From Pseudomonas ekonensis (GTDB lineage Bacteria > Pseudomonadota > Gammaproteobacteria > Pseudomonadales > Pseudomonadaceae): a stretch of DNA of 64,000 nucleotides. Shown here one piece after another: positions 1-12,748 of this stretch. Location of the stretch: the NCBI RefSeq assembly GCF_019145435.1, contig NZ_JAHSTS010000003.1, positions 558,001-622,000 on the forward strand. Direction: 5' to 3'. The position numbers and the translations under genes were made by a program. Under the pieces are notes generated by a model, which was not told the DNA's origin, ran no database searches, and worked only from the letters and a program-made list of their open reading frames with translations. Numbering within the stretch: the first letter of the stretch is position 1; each line of letters starts with the position of its first letter.

Positions 1-440
1 ATGTCGTCAGGCACGCCGTACACCGGGACGTTCGCCGTGGCGGTCTGGGTCAGGCTGCCGGGGTACACCGGCTCGTAGTAGCCGGTGATCAGACCGTTGG
101 GGTTGTCGTTCTCGGCGCGCAGTCCGTAGACGTCGAGGTTTTGCTTGAGGAACGCGCGGATGTTGCCGGCGCTCTGCGGGACATCGGCCGCCGCCGCGCA
201 GGTCTTGCCCCAGACCGGGTCGGCCTTGAGCCGGTTGCACGCGCTGCGCCACGAGCCGAAGCCGGCCACCAGGTCGTTGTCGGACACGGCGGGCAGCGCT
301 TCCCAGGTGGCGCTGGAGTAGGTGGCGAGGGCGTGGGTCTTGGGCTTGGCCGTGTCGCCACCGGTGCAGCCGGCGAGGATCGCCAGCAGCGGCAGGGTTG
401 CGAAAAGCGGATGACGCCAGGCCTTGAAGCGGCTGTTCAT
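1..440 (-). CDS. mltA: Membrane-bound lytic murein transglycosylase A, partial (C-terminus off the left edge)
   Basis: The product should cleave the beta-1,4 MurNAc-GlcNAc bond of peptidoglycan, anchored to the outer membrane. The visible 146 residues begin with a lipoprotein signal (MNSRFKAW, a hydrophobic stretch, then the lipobox LAGC). They continue with a segment containing the family hallmark GYYEPVY, seen in MltA N-terminal regions. The start ATG at 440 directly precedes the signal peptide. The catalytic Asp region lies outside the window. The gene is divergent from the cytochrome gene at 569. The family assignment rests on the GYYEP motif and lipobox; the fragment is too short to judge whether the gene is intact. 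Confidence 0.85.
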   Translation of the reverse strand, partial: MNSRFKAWRHPLFATLPLLAILAGCTGGDTAKPKTHALATYSSATWEALPAVSDNDLVAGFGSWRSACNRLKADPVWGKTCAAAADVPQSAGNIRAFLKQNLDVYGLRAENDNPNGLITGYYEPVYPGSLTQTATANVPVYGVPDD

Positions 441-568
441 GGAGTGGTTCCTGTGCCGGCTGCGTGAATGCTCCATGCGTTCAGGCAACCCGTATTTTTA
501 ATAGGGCTATTGGTGTTTGGCGGTCGCGCGAGGATACTGGCCGCCATTTTTCCGTGACCGAAGCCACC

Positions 569-1018
569 ATGACACTCAAAAGAATCTCTGTTGCTTTGCT
601 GGCCTGTCTGACCCTGTCCGCCTGCGGCGGCGTCGACCCCAACTCTCCGCTGGGCCAGCGCAAGGCGATCTTCAAGCAGATGCTCAAGACCGGCGAAGAC
701 CTGGGCGGCATGCTGCGCGGGCGCATTCCCTTCGACGGGGCGAAATTCGCCGACGGCGCGGTGAAGCTCGATGCGCTGTCCCATGAGCCGTGGAAGCACT
801 TCCCGCAGGTGCGCGAAGAGGATCACACCAGCGCCAAGGACGATGTCTGGCAGAGGCAGGCGCGCTTCCAGGAGATGGCCCGCACCCTCGAGGCGGCCAC
901 CGGCGAACTGGTGATCGCCAGCCAGGTGCAACCCTACAAGGCCAGCAACCTGGGGCCGGCGGTGCAGAAAGTCGAAGATGCGTGCAGTGCCTGCCATAAA
1001 GAGTTTCGCGATCACTGA
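569..1018 (+). CDS. Cytochrome c' (class II c-type cytochrome), lipoprotein-like signal
   Basis: A 149-residue protein with an N-terminal signal ending in LSACGG, which is either a lipobox or an ordinary Sec signal. A single heme-binding CSACH sits near the C-terminus, the position typical of four-helix-bundle cytochromes c'. Family members bind NO or CO or act in electron transfer; the role here is unknown. The open frame extends upstream to 464, but residues before MTLKRIS look like untranslated sequence and the ATG at 569 begins a proper signal peptide. It stands alone, divergent from mltA. Confidence 0.85.
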   Translation: MTLKRISVALLACLTLSACGGVDPNSPLGQRKAIFKQMLKTGEDLGGMLRGRIPFDGAKFADGAVKLDALSHEPWKHFPQVREEDHTSAKDDVWQRQARFQEMARTLEAATGELVIASQVQPYKASNLGPAVQKVEDACSACHKEFRDH

Positions 1019-1072
1019 TATCTGACGCGGTTGAATGACCAGCGGGAGCGGGCTCCCTCGCCACAGGGGCCG

Positions 1073-1459
1073 TTATTTGTCCAGTTCGTCCAGCGCCTGC
1101 TGCAGTTCCTTGCGGGACTCGGCCAGCTTGTTCTTGCGCTTGTCGATCTTCTCCGGGTCGCCCTTCTTCATGGCCTTGTCGAGGTCGGCCTGGCGTTTGC
1201 TCACTTCGTGCTTGGCCTCCAGCACCTTGTTCTCGCGTTCCTTCTTCAGGCCGGCGTCGGTGCAGTGATCGGTGACTTCGCGCAGGGCGGCCTCCAGGCC
1301 GGCCTGCTGGTCGGCGTTGCCGTGGGCCTTGGCCTGTTCGATCCGGGTGACGATGTTCTGCTTCTTGGCGGCGCAGCCGGTGAGCTCCGGCGCTTCTTCG
1401 GCGGCCATCAACGGGGCGGCCAGGAATCCGCAAAGGGTCAGCAGGGCAAGCGATTTCAT
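1073..1459 (-). CDS. DUF1090 family periplasmic protein
   Basis: A 128-residue protein with a cleavable signal peptide (MKSLALLTLCGFLAAPLMAAEE). It is followed by a charged, Lys/Glu-rich helical body with two cysteines (GCAAKK, DHCTD) and a C-terminal heptad-like helix. This pattern fits DUF1090 (YqjC-like) proteins, small periplasmic proteins of unknown function. It lies downstream of ligB on the same strand after about 100 bp and may be read from that transcript. No catalytic motif is visible. Confidence 0.8.
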   Translation of the reverse strand: MKSLALLTLCGFLAAPLMAAEEAPELTGCAAKKQNIVTRIEQAKAHGNADQQAGLEAALREVTDHCTDAGLKKERENKVLEAKHEVSKRQADLDKAMKKGDPEKIDKRKNKLAESRKELQQALDELDK

Positions 1460-1556
1460 AAAGGCTCCATGCGCTAAGGCATTCGGTTCGGTGGTGCGCT
1501 GCGCTGTTGGAGCGCACCGACGGACATTGGGTTCCCGGCGTGCCGGGAGGCGGTGT

Positions 1557-4628
<3,072 letters not shown>

Positions 4629-4646
4629 CTCGATGTTTTCCTGAAT

Positions 4647-5642
4647 TTACCGATGGTGAGTGTCGCCAGCCGGCCGCTGAAAGTGGCGGACCTGGATCTG
4701 GAAACCATTACGTAAGCCTACATAGAGGCTGTCCCCGGGAACGAGTCCCGCAGCGGTGGCCCAACGGGCCAAGTCGTCCTGTTCAAACCCCAACCACAGA
4801 TCACCGCAGGCCTCCCTGGCCCAGCTCTGGTTGTGGCTGCATAACTCTGTCACGAGCAGGCTACCGCCCGGTTGCAGCAGGCTGGCCATGTGCTTGAGCG
4901 CTTCGGCCGGCGCGGCGAAATGGTGTAACACCATGTTCAATACCACGCAATCGGCCTGAAGGCTCACACCGTTCAATGCATCGGCCAATTGCAGGCTGAC
5001 GTTAGCCAGCCGTTCACGTTCACACACCTGACGCGCCAGTTCGAGCATCGCCGCGCTGTTGTCCAGTGCGGTTACGGTGCCGAAGCGGCGGGCCAGTTCC
5101 GGCAGGAAGGCTCCATCGCCGGGGCCGACTTCGATGGCCGTGGCAGCGCCGCCGAAGTTCAGTTTGTCGAGCAGGGCCAGCACGCTGTCGCGGTATTGCG
5201 GCAGGCCTGCGATCAAGTCTTGCTGGGCGCGGAACTTCTCCGCCACCCGCGCGAAGAAGTCCTGGCTGGCCGCCGCCCGTTGCCCGTGCACCTGGGCGAT
5301 CCGCGCCTGCACGTCGTCCGGCAGGGCCAGGTTGTCGACTTCTTCTAACAATGCCGCGTGCAGCGTACCGCCCAACAGTTCGGTGTGGGGCAGGGCGCGG
5401 CGATAGAAGATCGCGTTGCCTTCGCGGCGCGTCGCCACCAGGTCCGCCTGGGCCAGCACCTTGAGGTGATGGCTCATGCCGGACTGGCCGATGCCGAAGA
5501 TCTGCGCCAGCTCAAGCACGCCGAACGAGTCGTTGGCCAGCGCCCGCAGCACGTTCAGCCGCAGCGGATCGCCGCCGGCCTTGCACAGGGCCGCCAGGTC
5601 GTCGCAGGCGTCATGGCGAATCGTAGGCACGCGTAAGTTCAT
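4647..5642 (-). CDS. ArsR-family regulator fused to a SAM-dependent methyltransferase domain (SahR-like)
   Basis: 331 residues. Residues ~15-100 form an ArsR-type winged helix (LAQIFGIGQSGMSHHLKVL recognition helix). Residues ~150-290 are a class I methyltransferase fold with the SAM/SAH-binding IEVGPGDGAFLPELA motif and a DNSAAML strand. This architecture is that of SahR, described as an S-adenosylhomocysteine-responsive regulator of methionine/SAM recycling genes in Proteobacteria. Placement directly upstream of metK and next to a palindromic operator supports that role. The ligand and true regulon are inferred; no metal-binding Cys motif of ArsR sensors is evident. Confidence 0.8.
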   Translation of the reverse strand: MNLRVPTIRHDACDDLAALCKAGGDPLRLNVLRALANDSFGVLELAQIFGIGQSGMSHHLKVLAQADLVATRREGNAIFYRRALPHTELLGGTLHAALLEEVDNLALPDDVQARIAQVHGQRAAASQDFFARVAEKFRAQQDLIAGLPQYRDSVLALLDKLNFGGAATAIEVGPGDGAFLPELARRFGTVTALDNSAAMLELARQVCERERLANVSLQLADALNGVSLQADCVVLNMVLHHFAAPAEALKHMASLLQPGGSLLVTELCSHNQSWAREACGDLWLGFEQDDLARWATAAGLVPGDSLYVGLRNGFQIQVRHFQRPAGDTHHR

Positions 5643-5680
5643 AGGGGCAGCAGTCTAGTGATGGCCGGAAAGCATCGCAA

Positions 5681-5710
5681 GATCAATATCAAAAAGTTTT
5701 GATATTGATC
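5681..5710. promoter_or_regulatory. 30-bp palindrome, probable operator of the SahR-like regulator
   Basis: Arms GATCAATATCAAAA and TTTTGATATTGATC are perfect 14-bp inverted repeats separated by AG. The site is 38 bp upstream of the ArsR/methyltransferase start (5642) and about 200 bp upstream of tkt, in the divergent promoter region. ArsR dimers bind such AT-rich symmetrical sites. Binding by this regulator is inferred from position. Confidence 0.75.
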
Positions 5711-5913
5711 GATGGGTGGCGTTTCCCACGGATTGGTTAACGCCGCAGACGGGCGGCGGAAAGGATTCACCCGCCGAAAGCGCCGCCCGGCAGGGGAAAA
5801 ACGTCTTCAGATGACTATCTGTCATTGCCCCGAGGCGTCCGGGTGAGGGAAAATGCTCGCCTTTTTTCCGTTTCGATTTTTCACCTTCAGCTTCAGAACC
5901 CAGGAGATCAGCG

Positions 5914-7911
5914 ATGCCTAGCCGTCGTGAGCGTGCCAACGCCATTCGTGCCCTCAGCATGGATGCCGTGCAAAAAGCCAACAGCGGCCATCCCGGTGCC
6001 CCTATGGGTATGGCGGATATCGCCGAGGTGCTTTGGCGCGATTACCTCAAGCACAACCCGAGCAACCCGTCGTTCGCCGACCGTGACCGCTTCGTGCTGT
6101 CCAACGGCCACGGCTCGATGTTGATCTACTCGCTGCTGCACCTGACCGGCTACGACCTGTCGATCGACGACCTCAAGGCGTTCCGCCAACTGCACAGCCG
6201 CACCCCGGGCCACCCGGAGTTCGGCTACACCCCGGGCGTCGAGACCACCACCGGTCCCCTGGGCCAGGGCCTGGCCAACGCCGTGGGCTTCGCCCTGGCG
6301 GAAAAGGTGCTGGGCGCGCAGTTCAACCGTCCGGGCCACAACATCGTCGACCACCACACCTACGTGTTCCTGGGCGACGGCTGCATGATGGAAGGCATTT
6401 CCCATGAAGTCGCTTCCCTGGCCGGCACCCTGGGCCTGGGCAAGCTGATCGCCTTCTACGACGACAACGGCATCTCCATCGACGGCGAAGTCGAAGGCTG
6501 GTTCACCGACGACACGCCGAAGCGTTTCGAGTCCTACAACTGGCAGGTGATCCGCAACGTCGACGGCCACGATCCGGAAGAGATCAAGACCGCCATCGAC
6601 ACCGCCCGCAAGAGCCCGCTGCCGACCCTGATCTGCTGCAAGACCACCATCGGCTTCGGTTCGCCGAACAAGCAAGGCAAGGAAGACTGCCACGGCGCCC
6701 CATTGGGCGACGCGGAAATCGCCCTGACCCGTGAAGCCCTGAAGTGGAACCACGGCCCGTTCGAGATCCCGGCCGACATCTACGCCGAGTGGGACGCCAA
6801 GGAAGCCGGCCGCGCCGTCGAGGCCGACTGGGACCTGCGTTTCGCCGCCTACTCCGCCGCGTTCCCGACCGAAGCCAACGAACTGGTGCGTCGCCTGAGC
6901 GGCGAGCTGCCGGCCGACTTCTCCGAGAAGGCCGACGCCTACATCGCCGAAGTGGCGGCCAAGGGCGAAACCATCGCCAGCCGCAAGGCCAGCCAGAACG
7001 CCCTGAACGCGTTTGGCCCGCTGCTGCCGGAAGTGCTGGGCGGCTCGGCTGACCTGGCCGGTTCCAACCTGACCCTGTGGAAAGGCTGCAAAGGCGTCAG
7101 CGCCGAAGACGCCAGCGGCAACTACATGTACTACGGCGTGCGCGAGTTCGGCATGACCGCGATCATGAACGGCGTCGCCCTGCACGGCGGCCTGGTGCCT
7201 TACGGCGCGACCTTCCTGATGTTCATGGAATACGCCCGCAACGCCGTGCGCATGTCGGCCCTGATGAAGCAGCGCGTGATCCACGTCTACACCCACGACT
7301 CCATCGGTCTGGGCGAAGACGGCCCGACCCACCAGCCGATCGAGCAGCTGACCAGCCTGCGCAGCACGCCGAACCTGGACACCTGGCGTCCGGCCGACGC
7401 CGTCGAATCGGCGGTGGCCTGGAAAAACGCCCTGGAGCGCAAGGACGGCCCGTCGGCGCTGATCTTCTCCCGTCAGAACCTGCAGCATCAGTCCCGCGAC
7501 GCGATCCAGATCGCCGACATCAGCCGCGGCGGCTACGTGCTCAAGGACTGCGCAGGCGAGCCTGAGCTGATCCTGATCGCCACCGGCTCCGAAGTCGGCC
7601 TGGCCGTCCAGGCCTTCGACAAGCTGACCGAGCAGGGCCGCAAGGTCCGCGTGGTGTCGATGCCGTGCACCAGCGTGTTCGACGCCCAGGACGCCGGCTA
7701 CAAGCAATCGGTCCTGCCGCTGCAGGTCGGCGCGCGCATCGCCATCGAAGCGGCCCACGCCGACTTCTGGTTCAAGTATGTGGGTCTGGAAGGCCGCGTG
7801 ATCGGCATGACCACCTACGGCGAATCGGCACCGGCCCCGGCGCTGTTCGAAGCGTTCGGCTTCACCCTGGAGAACATCCTGGGCCAGGCCGAAGAGCTGC
7901 TGGAAGACTGA
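5914..7911 (+). CDS. tkt: Transketolase
   Basis: A 665-residue thiamine-diphosphate enzyme of the pentose phosphate pathway that transfers two-carbon units between sugar phosphates. The TPP-binding motif ([14 protein letters not shown], about residues 153-166), the PGHPEFG and GPLGQG motifs and the pyrimidine-domain [15 protein letters not shown] motif are all present. The ATG at 5914 opens the conserved N-terminus ([28 protein letters not shown] is split here only for length). It heads the tkt-epd-pgk-fba cluster of central carbon genes, separated from epd by a REPIN. Confidence 0.97.
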   Translation: MPSRRERANAIRALSMDAVQKANSGHPGAPMGMADIAEVLWRDYLKHNPSNPSFADRDRFVLSNGHGSMLIYSLLHLTGYDLSIDDLKAFRQLHSRTPGHPEFGYTPGVETTTGPLGQGLANAVGFALAEKVLGAQFNRPGHNIVDHHTYVFLGDGCMMEGISHEVASLAGTLGLGKLIAFYDDNGISIDGEVEGWFTDDTPKRFESYNWQVIRNVDGHDPEEIKTAIDTARKSPLPTLICCKTTIGFGSPNKQGKEDCHGAPLGDAEIALTREALKWNHGPFEIPADIYAEWDAKEAGRAVEADWDLRFAAYSAAFPTEANELVRRLSGELPADFSEKADAYIAEVAAKGETIASRKASQNALNAFGPLLPEVLGGSADLAGSNLTLWKGCKGVSAEDASGNYMYYGVREFGMTAIMNGVALHGGLVPYGATFLMFMEYARNAVRMSALMKQRVIHVYTHDSIGLGEDGPTHQPIEQLTSLRSTPNLDTWRPADAVESAVAWKNALERKDGPSALIFSRQNLQHQSRDAIQIADISRGGYVLKDCAGEPELILIATGSEVGLAVQAFDKLTEQGRKVRVVSMPCTSVFDAQDAGYKQSVLPLQVGARIAIEAAHADFWFKYVGLEGRVIGMTTYGESAPAPALFEAFGFTLENILGQAEELLED

Positions 7912-7937
7912 TCCGGACAAGGTGTCGTCTGGACTGA

Positions 7938-8034
7938 CGCCTTCGCGGGCAAGCCCGCTCCCACAGCGTTTTCGGTTGATCGCATTTTTGTGCGCACCCA
8001 AAAACCTGTGGGAGCGGGCTTGCCCGCGAAGGCG
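7938..8034. repeat. REPIN: inverted pair of REP sequences
   Basis: Two REP units in inverted orientation (CGCGGGCAAGCCCGCTCCCAC and its complement about 40 bp later) flank a unique spacer in the tkt-epd gap. This is the GGGC/GCCC stem variant, also seen at 48617 and 61531. Such elements are abundant in the P. fluorescens group and are moved by RAYT transposases in trans. Confidence 0.9.
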
Positions 8035-8085
8035 ATCGGTCAGGCGACATCGCACTGACTGATCCACACGGTGATCGAGAACCCC

Positions 8086-9138
8086 ATGCCCCATCCGCGT
8101 CCCTACAAGGTTGCCCTCAACGGCTACGGCCGCATCGGCCGTTGCGTCCTGCGTGCGTTGTTCGAGCGAGGGGCGGACGCAGGGTTCGAGATCGTCGCGA
8201 TCAACGACCTGGCCGACATGGCCAGCATCGAATACCTGACACGCTTCGACTCCACCCACGGCCGGTTCCCGGGCGAGGTGAAGGTCGACGGCGATTGTCT
8301 GCACATTAACGGCGACTGCGTGAAGGTGTTGCGCAGTCCCACCCCCGAAGGCATCGATTGGGCGTCCCTGGGCGTCGATCTGGTGCTCGAATGCTCCGGC
8401 GCCTGGCACACCCGCGGCGACGGCCAGCGCTTTCTCGACGCCGGCGCGCCGCGGGTGCTGTTCTCCCAGCCGATGGCCAGCGAGTCGGATGTCGACGCCA
8501 CCATCGTCTACGGCGTCAACCAGGACTGCCTGACCGGCGCCGAGCGCCTGGTGTCCAACGCCTCCTGCACCACCAACTGCGGCGTGCCGCTGCTGCGCCT
8601 GCTGGACCGGGCGGTGGGGCTGGAGTACGTGTCGATCACCACGATCCACTCGGCGATGAACGATCAACCGGTCATCGACGCCTATCACCACGAAGACCTG
8701 CGCCGCACCCGTTCGGCGTTCCAGTCGGTGATTCCGGTGTCCACCGGCCTTGCGCGCGGCATCGAGCGCCTGCTGCCGGAACTTGCCGGGCGAATTCAGG
8801 CCAAAGCCGTACGCGTGCCGACGGTCAACGTGTCCTGCCTCGACATCACGATGCAGACCGCGAACGACACCGATGCCGCCGAGGTCAACCGGATCCTGCG
8901 CGACGCCGCCACCGCCGGCCCGCTCAAGGGGCTTCTGGCCTACACCGAGCTGCCCCACGCCAGTTGCGATTTCAACCACGACCCGCATTCGGCCATCGTC
9001 GATGCCAGTCAGACCCGCGTCTCCGGCCCAAGGCTGGTGAACGTCCTGGCCTGGTTCGACAACGAATGGGGTTTTGCCAACCGAATGCTGGACGTTGCAG
9101 AGCACTATCTGCAGACAGCGATTCCAACAAACAAGTAA
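8086..9138 (+). CDS. epd: D-erythrose-4-phosphate dehydrogenase
   Basis: A 350-residue GAPDH-family dehydrogenase oxidising erythrose-4-phosphate to 4-phosphoerythronate, the first step of pyridoxal phosphate synthesis. The Rossmann motif NGYGRIGR is at the N-terminus and the catalytic Cys lies in SNASCTTNC. The position between tkt and pgk is the classical epd context. A GTG at 8071 is in frame, but the ATG at 8086 is immediately before the conserved N-terminal strand and was chosen. GAPDH (gap) would be the alternative; the TAHLR-less, divergent substrate region and gene order favour epd. Confidence 0.88.
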   Translation: MPHPRPYKVALNGYGRIGRCVLRALFERGADAGFEIVAINDLADMASIEYLTRFDSTHGRFPGEVKVDGDCLHINGDCVKVLRSPTPEGIDWASLGVDLVLECSGAWHTRGDGQRFLDAGAPRVLFSQPMASESDVDATIVYGVNQDCLTGAERLVSNASCTTNCGVPLLRLLDRAVGLEYVSITTIHSAMNDQPVIDAYHHEDLRRTRSAFQSVIPVSTGLARGIERLLPELAGRIQAKAVRVPTVNVSCLDITMQTANDTDAAEVNRILRDAATAGPLKGLLAYTELPHASCDFNHDPHSAIVDASQTRVSGPRLVNVLAWFDNEWGFANRMLDVAEHYLQTAIPTNK

Positions 9139-9155
9139 TCCAGGAAGTGCGACCC

Positions 9156-10319
9156 ATGACCGTGTTGAAGATGTCCGACCTCGATCTGCAAGGTAAGCGC
9201 GTATTGATCCGCGAAGACCTCAACGTCCCAGTCAAGGACGGTGCAGTCACCAGCGATGCGCGCATCCTGGCTTCGCTGCCGACCATCAAGCTGGCCCTGG
9301 AAAAAGGCGCGGCGGTGATGGTCTGCTCGCACCTGGGCCGTCCGACCGAAGGCGAGTTCTCCGCCGAGAACAGCCTCAAGCCCGTCGCCGATTACCTGAG
9401 CCGCGCCCTGGGCCGCGAAGTGCCGCTGGTGGCCGACTACCTGGGCGGCGTCGACGTCAAGGCCGGCGACATCGTGCTGTTCGAGAACGTGCGCTTCAAC
9501 AAGGGCGAGAAAAAGAACGCCGACGAACTGGCCCGGCAATACGCCGCCCTGTGCGACGTGTTCGTGATGGACGCCTTCGGCACCGCCCACCGCGCCGAGG
9601 GTTCGACCCACGGCGTGGCCAAGTTCGCCAAGGTCGCCGCCGCCGGCCCGCTGCTGGCCGCTGAACTGGACGCGCTGGGCAAGGCCCTGGGCGCGCCGGC
9701 CAAGCCGATGGCCGCCATCGTCGCCGGCTCCAAGGTCTCGACCAAGCTGGACGTGCTGAACAGCCTGAGCCAGATCTGCGACCAACTGATCGTCGGCGGC
9801 GGCATCGCCAACACCTTCCTGGCTGCGGCCGGTCACCCGGTCGGCAAGTCGCTGTACGAGCCGGACCTGCTGGACACCGCCCGCTCCATCGCCGCCAAGG
9901 TCAGCGTGCCGCTGCCGGTGGACGTGGTGGTGGCCAAGGAGTTCGCCGAAAGCGCTGCCGCCACCGTCAAGCTGATCGGTGACGTGGCCGCCGACGACAT
10001 GATCCTGGACATCGGCCCGCAGACCGCAGCCAACTTCGCCGAACTGCTGAAATCGTCGAAGACTATCCTGTGGAACGGCCCGGTCGGCGTGTTCGAGTTC
10101 GACCAGTTCGGCAACGGCACCAAGGTGCTGGCCCAGGCCATCGCCGATAGCGCCGCATTCTCCATCGCCGGCGGCGGCGACACCCTGGCGGCCATCGACA
10201 AGTATGGCGTGGCCAGCGATATCTCCTACATTTCCACCGGTGGCGGCGCGTTCCTCGAATTCGTCGAAGGCAGGGTGCTGCCGGCCGTCGAAGTCCTGGA
10301 AAGCCGGGCCAAGGCCTGA
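9156..10319 (+). CDS. pgk: Phosphoglycerate kinase
   Basis: A 387-residue glycolytic kinase interconverting 1,3-bisphosphoglycerate/ADP and 3-phosphoglycerate/ATP. The N-terminus has the signature [15 protein letters not shown], followed by the substrate arginine motif [12 protein letters not shown] and the C-terminal nucleotide-binding GGGDTLAAI. The start ATG at 9156 follows AGGAAG and lies 17 bp after the epd stop, so it is co-transcribed. A longer upstream open frame in the same frame overlaps epd and is not real coding sequence. Confidence 0.98.
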   Translation: MTVLKMSDLDLQGKRVLIREDLNVPVKDGAVTSDARILASLPTIKLALEKGAAVMVCSHLGRPTEGEFSAENSLKPVADYLSRALGREVPLVADYLGGVDVKAGDIVLFENVRFNKGEKKNADELARQYAALCDVFVMDAFGTAHRAEGSTHGVAKFAKVAAAGPLLAAELDALGKALGAPAKPMAAIVAGSKVSTKLDVLNSLSQICDQLIVGGGIANTFLAAAGHPVGKSLYEPDLLDTARSIAAKVSVPLPVDVVVAKEFAESAAATVKLIGDVAADDMILDIGPQTAANFAELLKSSKTILWNGPVGVFEFDQFGNGTKVLAQAIADSAAFSIAGGGDTLAAIDKYGVASDISYISTGGGAFLEFVEGRVLPAVEVLESRAKA

Positions 10320-10353
10320 GGCCGCCCGATTGGCCAGGCAAAGGAGTGTTCAC

Positions 10354-10575
10354 ATGGTCAAGTCGTTAGCGCTGTTGCTGCTGACCGGCGCGCTGGCCGC
10401 CTGCGGGAGCCACCCGCAGGCCGACGCGCAGCCGGACGCCGGCGAGGCGCACAAGGGCTGCTACCAGGCCGACTGGCAAGCCGAAACCAACCCGGTGCTG
10501 AACAAGCGCTCGGGGCCGGAAGGCCTGGACAAGTACGAGACGCAAACCCCGGCCAAGGAACAGGGCTGTCCTTGA
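10354..10575 (+). CDS. Small putative lipoprotein
   Basis: A 73-residue protein with a lipobox (LAACGS) after a short hydrophobic signal and a mature part with two further cysteines (KGCYQAD, EQGCP). It starts 34 bp after pgk behind AAGGAGTG, so it is likely translated from the same message. I do not recognise a named family or a function. Confidence 0.75.
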   Translation: MVKSLALLLLTGALAACGSHPQADAQPDAGEAHKGCYQADWQAETNPVLNKRSGPEGLDKYETQTPAKEQGCP

Positions 10576-10632
10576 CGGGTCTGACCCTTTAACTCAGGGC
10601 CGGCGGCGTGCGCCGCCGGTCGAGGAACACGG

Positions 10633-10965
10633 ATGAAAGGCTTGATCGCCGTTGCGGCGTTGGGATTGTTGGGCGGTTGCGCGCAGTTGGGGCTGTTCCA
10701 GCCGTCGGCACCGGCGGACGACTGGATCACCTGGACCTGCGACAGCCAGGCCACGGTGCTGTGGCGCTACACCGATGCCGGGCGCAAGGAAGTCGACGTG
10801 CGCCTGGGCGGCGGCGACCAGGTCTACCGCCTGAAGGAAGAGCCGGGCGCGTCGGGTGCGCTGTACAGCGACAACATGCTGGCGTTTCACATCAAGGGTG
10901 AGGAAGGCCTGGTCTACTGGGTCGCCACCAATGATCTGATCGGCCGGGGCTGCAAGGCGCAGTAA
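10633..10965 (+). CDS. MliC-like lipoprotein (C-type lysozyme inhibitor family)
   Basis: A 110-residue lipoprotein: signal peptide with lipobox LGGCAQ, then a single beta-barrel domain beginning WITWTCDSQATVLWRYTD and ending with a paired cysteine near residue 107. The first Cys, the aromatic strand pattern and the length match the MliC/PliC domain. Known members sit in the envelope and block host c-type lysozyme. The inhibitory function is inferred from the fold pattern. It follows the small lipoprotein gene with no terminator between. Confidence 0.7.
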   Translation: MKGLIAVAALGLLGGCAQLGLFQPSAPADDWITWTCDSQATVLWRYTDAGRKEVDVRLGGGDQVYRLKEEPGASGALYSDNMLAFHIKGEEGLVYWVATNDLIGRGCKAQ

Positions 10966-11001
10966 TCGAACAAGCCGCAGATCCATTGCGGCAATGGCCT
11001 T

Positions 11002-11134
11002 TGTGGCGAGGGAGCGTGCTCCCGCGGGAGCGCGAAGCGGTCCCTGAACCCGTCGGCACGGTGCATCAGAAGTACCGGGCTGCAGGTTCTGCGACTGCTT
11101 CGCAGCCGGGCGCGAGCAAGCTCGCTCGCCACAG
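11002..11134. repeat. REP-like inverted pair (GAGGGAGC family)
   Basis: TGTGGCGAGGGAGCGTGCTCCC and GAGCAAGCTCGCTCGCCACA face each other across about 85 bp between the MliC-like gene and fba. The TGTGGCGAG outer part is conserved and the inner hairpins are imperfectly matched. Confidence 0.75.
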
Positions 11135-11271
11135 GTGGTCACACGCAAGGTTTATGTTTCACCGAATCATCGGGCCGGGCCTCGACCCCCGATCCGCAAT
11201 CACTTGAATAGCCGCCGCCGCTCCGGCAGGCTGGCACGATTAACGACCCTCAACCGGGAGAGAGACACACA

Positions 11272-12336
11272 ATGGCACTCATCAGCATGCGCCAGATGCT
11301 GGACCACGCAGCCGAATTCGGCTACGGCGTTCCGGCCTTCAACGTCAACAACCTTGAACAAATGCGCGCCATCATGGAAGCCGCTGACAAGACTGACTCT
11401 CCGGTGATCGTCCAGGCCTCGGCCGGTGCGCGCAAATACGCCGGCGCGCCGTTCCTGCGTCACCTGATCCTGGCCGCGATCGAAGAATTCCCGCACATCC
11501 CGGTGTGCATGCACCAGGACCACGGCACCAGCCCTGACGTCTGCCAGCGCTCCATCCAGCTGGGCTTCAGCTCGGTGATGATGGACGGCTCCCTGGGCGA
11601 AGACGGCAAGACCCCGACCGACTACGAATACAACGTGCGCGTCACCCAGCAGACCGTGGCCATGGCCCACGCCTGCGGCGTGTCGGTGGAAGGCGAGCTG
11701 GGCTGCCTGGGCTCCCTGGAAACCGGCATGGCCGGCGAAGAAGACGGCATCGGCGCCGAAGGCGTGCTGGATCACAGCCAGATGCTGACCGACCCTGAAG
11801 AAGCCGCCGACTTCGTCAAGAAGACCCAGGTCGACGCCCTGGCCATCGCCATCGGCACCAGCCACGGCGCCTACAAGTTCACCAAGCCGCCGACCGGCGA
11901 CGTGCTGGCCATCGACCGCATCAAGGAAATCCACAAGCGCATCCCGAACACCCACCTGGTGATGCACGGTTCCTCGTCGGTTCCGCAAGAGTGGCTGGCG
12001 ATCATCAACCAGTACGGCGGCGACATCAAAGAGACCTACGGCGTACCGGTCGAGGAAATCGTCGAAGGCATCAAGCACGGCGTGCGCAAGGTCAACATCG
12101 ACACCGACCTGCGCCTGGCGTCCACCGGCGCAATGCGTCGCCTGATGGCCACCAACCCGAGCGAGTTCGACCCGCGCAAGTTCTTCGGCGAAACCGTGAA
12201 GGCCATGCGTGATGTGTGCATCGCCCGCTACGAAGCCTTCGGCACCGCCGGCAACGCTTCGAAGATCAAGCCGATCTCGCTGGAAGGGATGTATCAGCGT
12301 TACCTGAAGGGTGAGTTGAACGCCAAGGTGAACTGA
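11272..12336 (+). CDS. fba: Fructose-1,6-bisphosphate aldolase, class II
   Basis: A 354-residue zinc-dependent aldolase cleaving fructose-1,6-bisphosphate to dihydroxyacetone phosphate and glyceraldehyde-3-phosphate. Zinc- and substrate-binding motifs are present: [35 protein letters not shown] and HGSSSVP. GAGAGA precedes the ATG. The last 325 bp (12012-12336) recur in altered form 2 kb downstream after the hipBA genes (see 14041-14350). The copy here is full length and has its own terminator, so it is the functional gene. Confidence 0.98.
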   Translation: MALISMRQMLDHAAEFGYGVPAFNVNNLEQMRAIMEAADKTDSPVIVQASAGARKYAGAPFLRHLILAAIEEFPHIPVCMHQDHGTSPDVCQRSIQLGFSSVMMDGSLGEDGKTPTDYEYNVRVTQQTVAMAHACGVSVEGELGCLGSLETGMAGEEDGIGAEGVLDHSQMLTDPEEAADFVKKTQVDALAIAIGTSHGAYKFTKPPTGDVLAIDRIKEIHKRIPNTHLVMHGSSSVPQEWLAIINQYGGDIKETYGVPVEEIVEGIKHGVRKVNIDTDLRLASTGAMRRLMATNPSEFDPRKFFGETVKAMRDVCIARYEAFGTAGNASKIKPISLEGMYQRYLKGELNAKVN

Positions 12337-12363
12337 GCCTTTGTGTTGAGCTGATTCAAAAGA

Positions 12364-12388
12364 AACCCGCCCTGAGGCGGGTTTTTTT
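12364..12388 (+). terminator. fba terminator
   Basis: Stem AACCCGCC / GGCGGGTT with loop CTGA followed by a T-run, 27 bp after the fba stop. A nearly identical hairpin follows the partial fba copy at 14377. Confidence 0.9.
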
Positions 12389-12439
12389 ATGCACGGAATT
12401 TTCCGACGATGTTTGCAGATGTGAGGTGCTTGAAATGTA

Positions 12440-12489
12440 ACCTATAGCGGACATACTTATGTGGTTGACTAAAAAAGTCCGTTATAGGT
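12440..12489. promoter_or_regulatory. Inverted repeat overlapping the hipB start, probable hipBA operator
   Basis: ACCTATAGCGGAC (12440-12452) and GTCCGTTATAGGT (12477-12489) match as a 13-bp inverted repeat with one mismatch. A smaller ACATA/TATGT symmetry lies inside. The right arm ends 8 bp before the hipB ATG. HipB proteins repress their own operon by binding symmetrical TATNC-type sites, so this is the expected location. Binding itself is inferred. Confidence 0.7.
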
Positions 12490-12496
12490 GACATTT

Positions 12497-12748
12497 ATGC
12501 TGCTGCACAATCCTGTCGTGTTCGGTGAAAGGATCCGCGAATTGCGACGCGCCAAAGGATACAGCCAAGCCATTTTGGCGCACCGGGCCAAGTGCAACCG
12601 CAAGACCGTCATTGATCTTGAGGCCGGAGAAAACGTCGCGCTCTACACGGTGTTCAGGGTGCTGTCTGCGCTGGGCATGGTGCTGGACATCGTCGATAGC
12701 CGGATTGACCTCAAATCCCTTGCCGATCTGGTGGAGCACGATGAGTAA
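12497..12748 (+). CDS. hipB: HipB-like antitoxin, XRE-family DNA-binding protein
   Basis: An 83-residue protein made almost entirely of one helix-turn-helix domain (IRELRRAKGYSQAILAHRAK, then NRKTVIDLEAGEN as recognition helix and turn). It should neutralise the HipA kinase and repress the operon. A GTG at 12488 is in frame, but it lies in the operator arm; the ATG at 12497 is preferred. Its last 8 bp overlap the hipA start. Codon use and AT content look less biased to G/C than the flanking metabolic genes, consistent with acquisition. Confidence 0.88.
   Translation: MLLHNPVVFGERIRELRRAKGYSQAILAHRAKCNRKTVIDLEAGENVALYTVFRVLSALGMVLDIVDSRIDLKSLADLVEHDE

Noticed and set aside
464..568. Upstream extension of the cytochrome c' frame
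   Set aside because: The extra 35 residues would precede and disable the signal peptide that starts at 569.
8071..8085. GTG at 8071 as the epd start
   Set aside because: It adds five residues outside the conserved fold and the ATG at 8086 begins directly before the Rossmann strand.
5908..9105. A long minus-strand open frame opposite tkt and epd
   Set aside because: It covers two well-defined metabolic genes and its translation is low-complexity His/Gln/Val/Ala, typical of antisense shadow.
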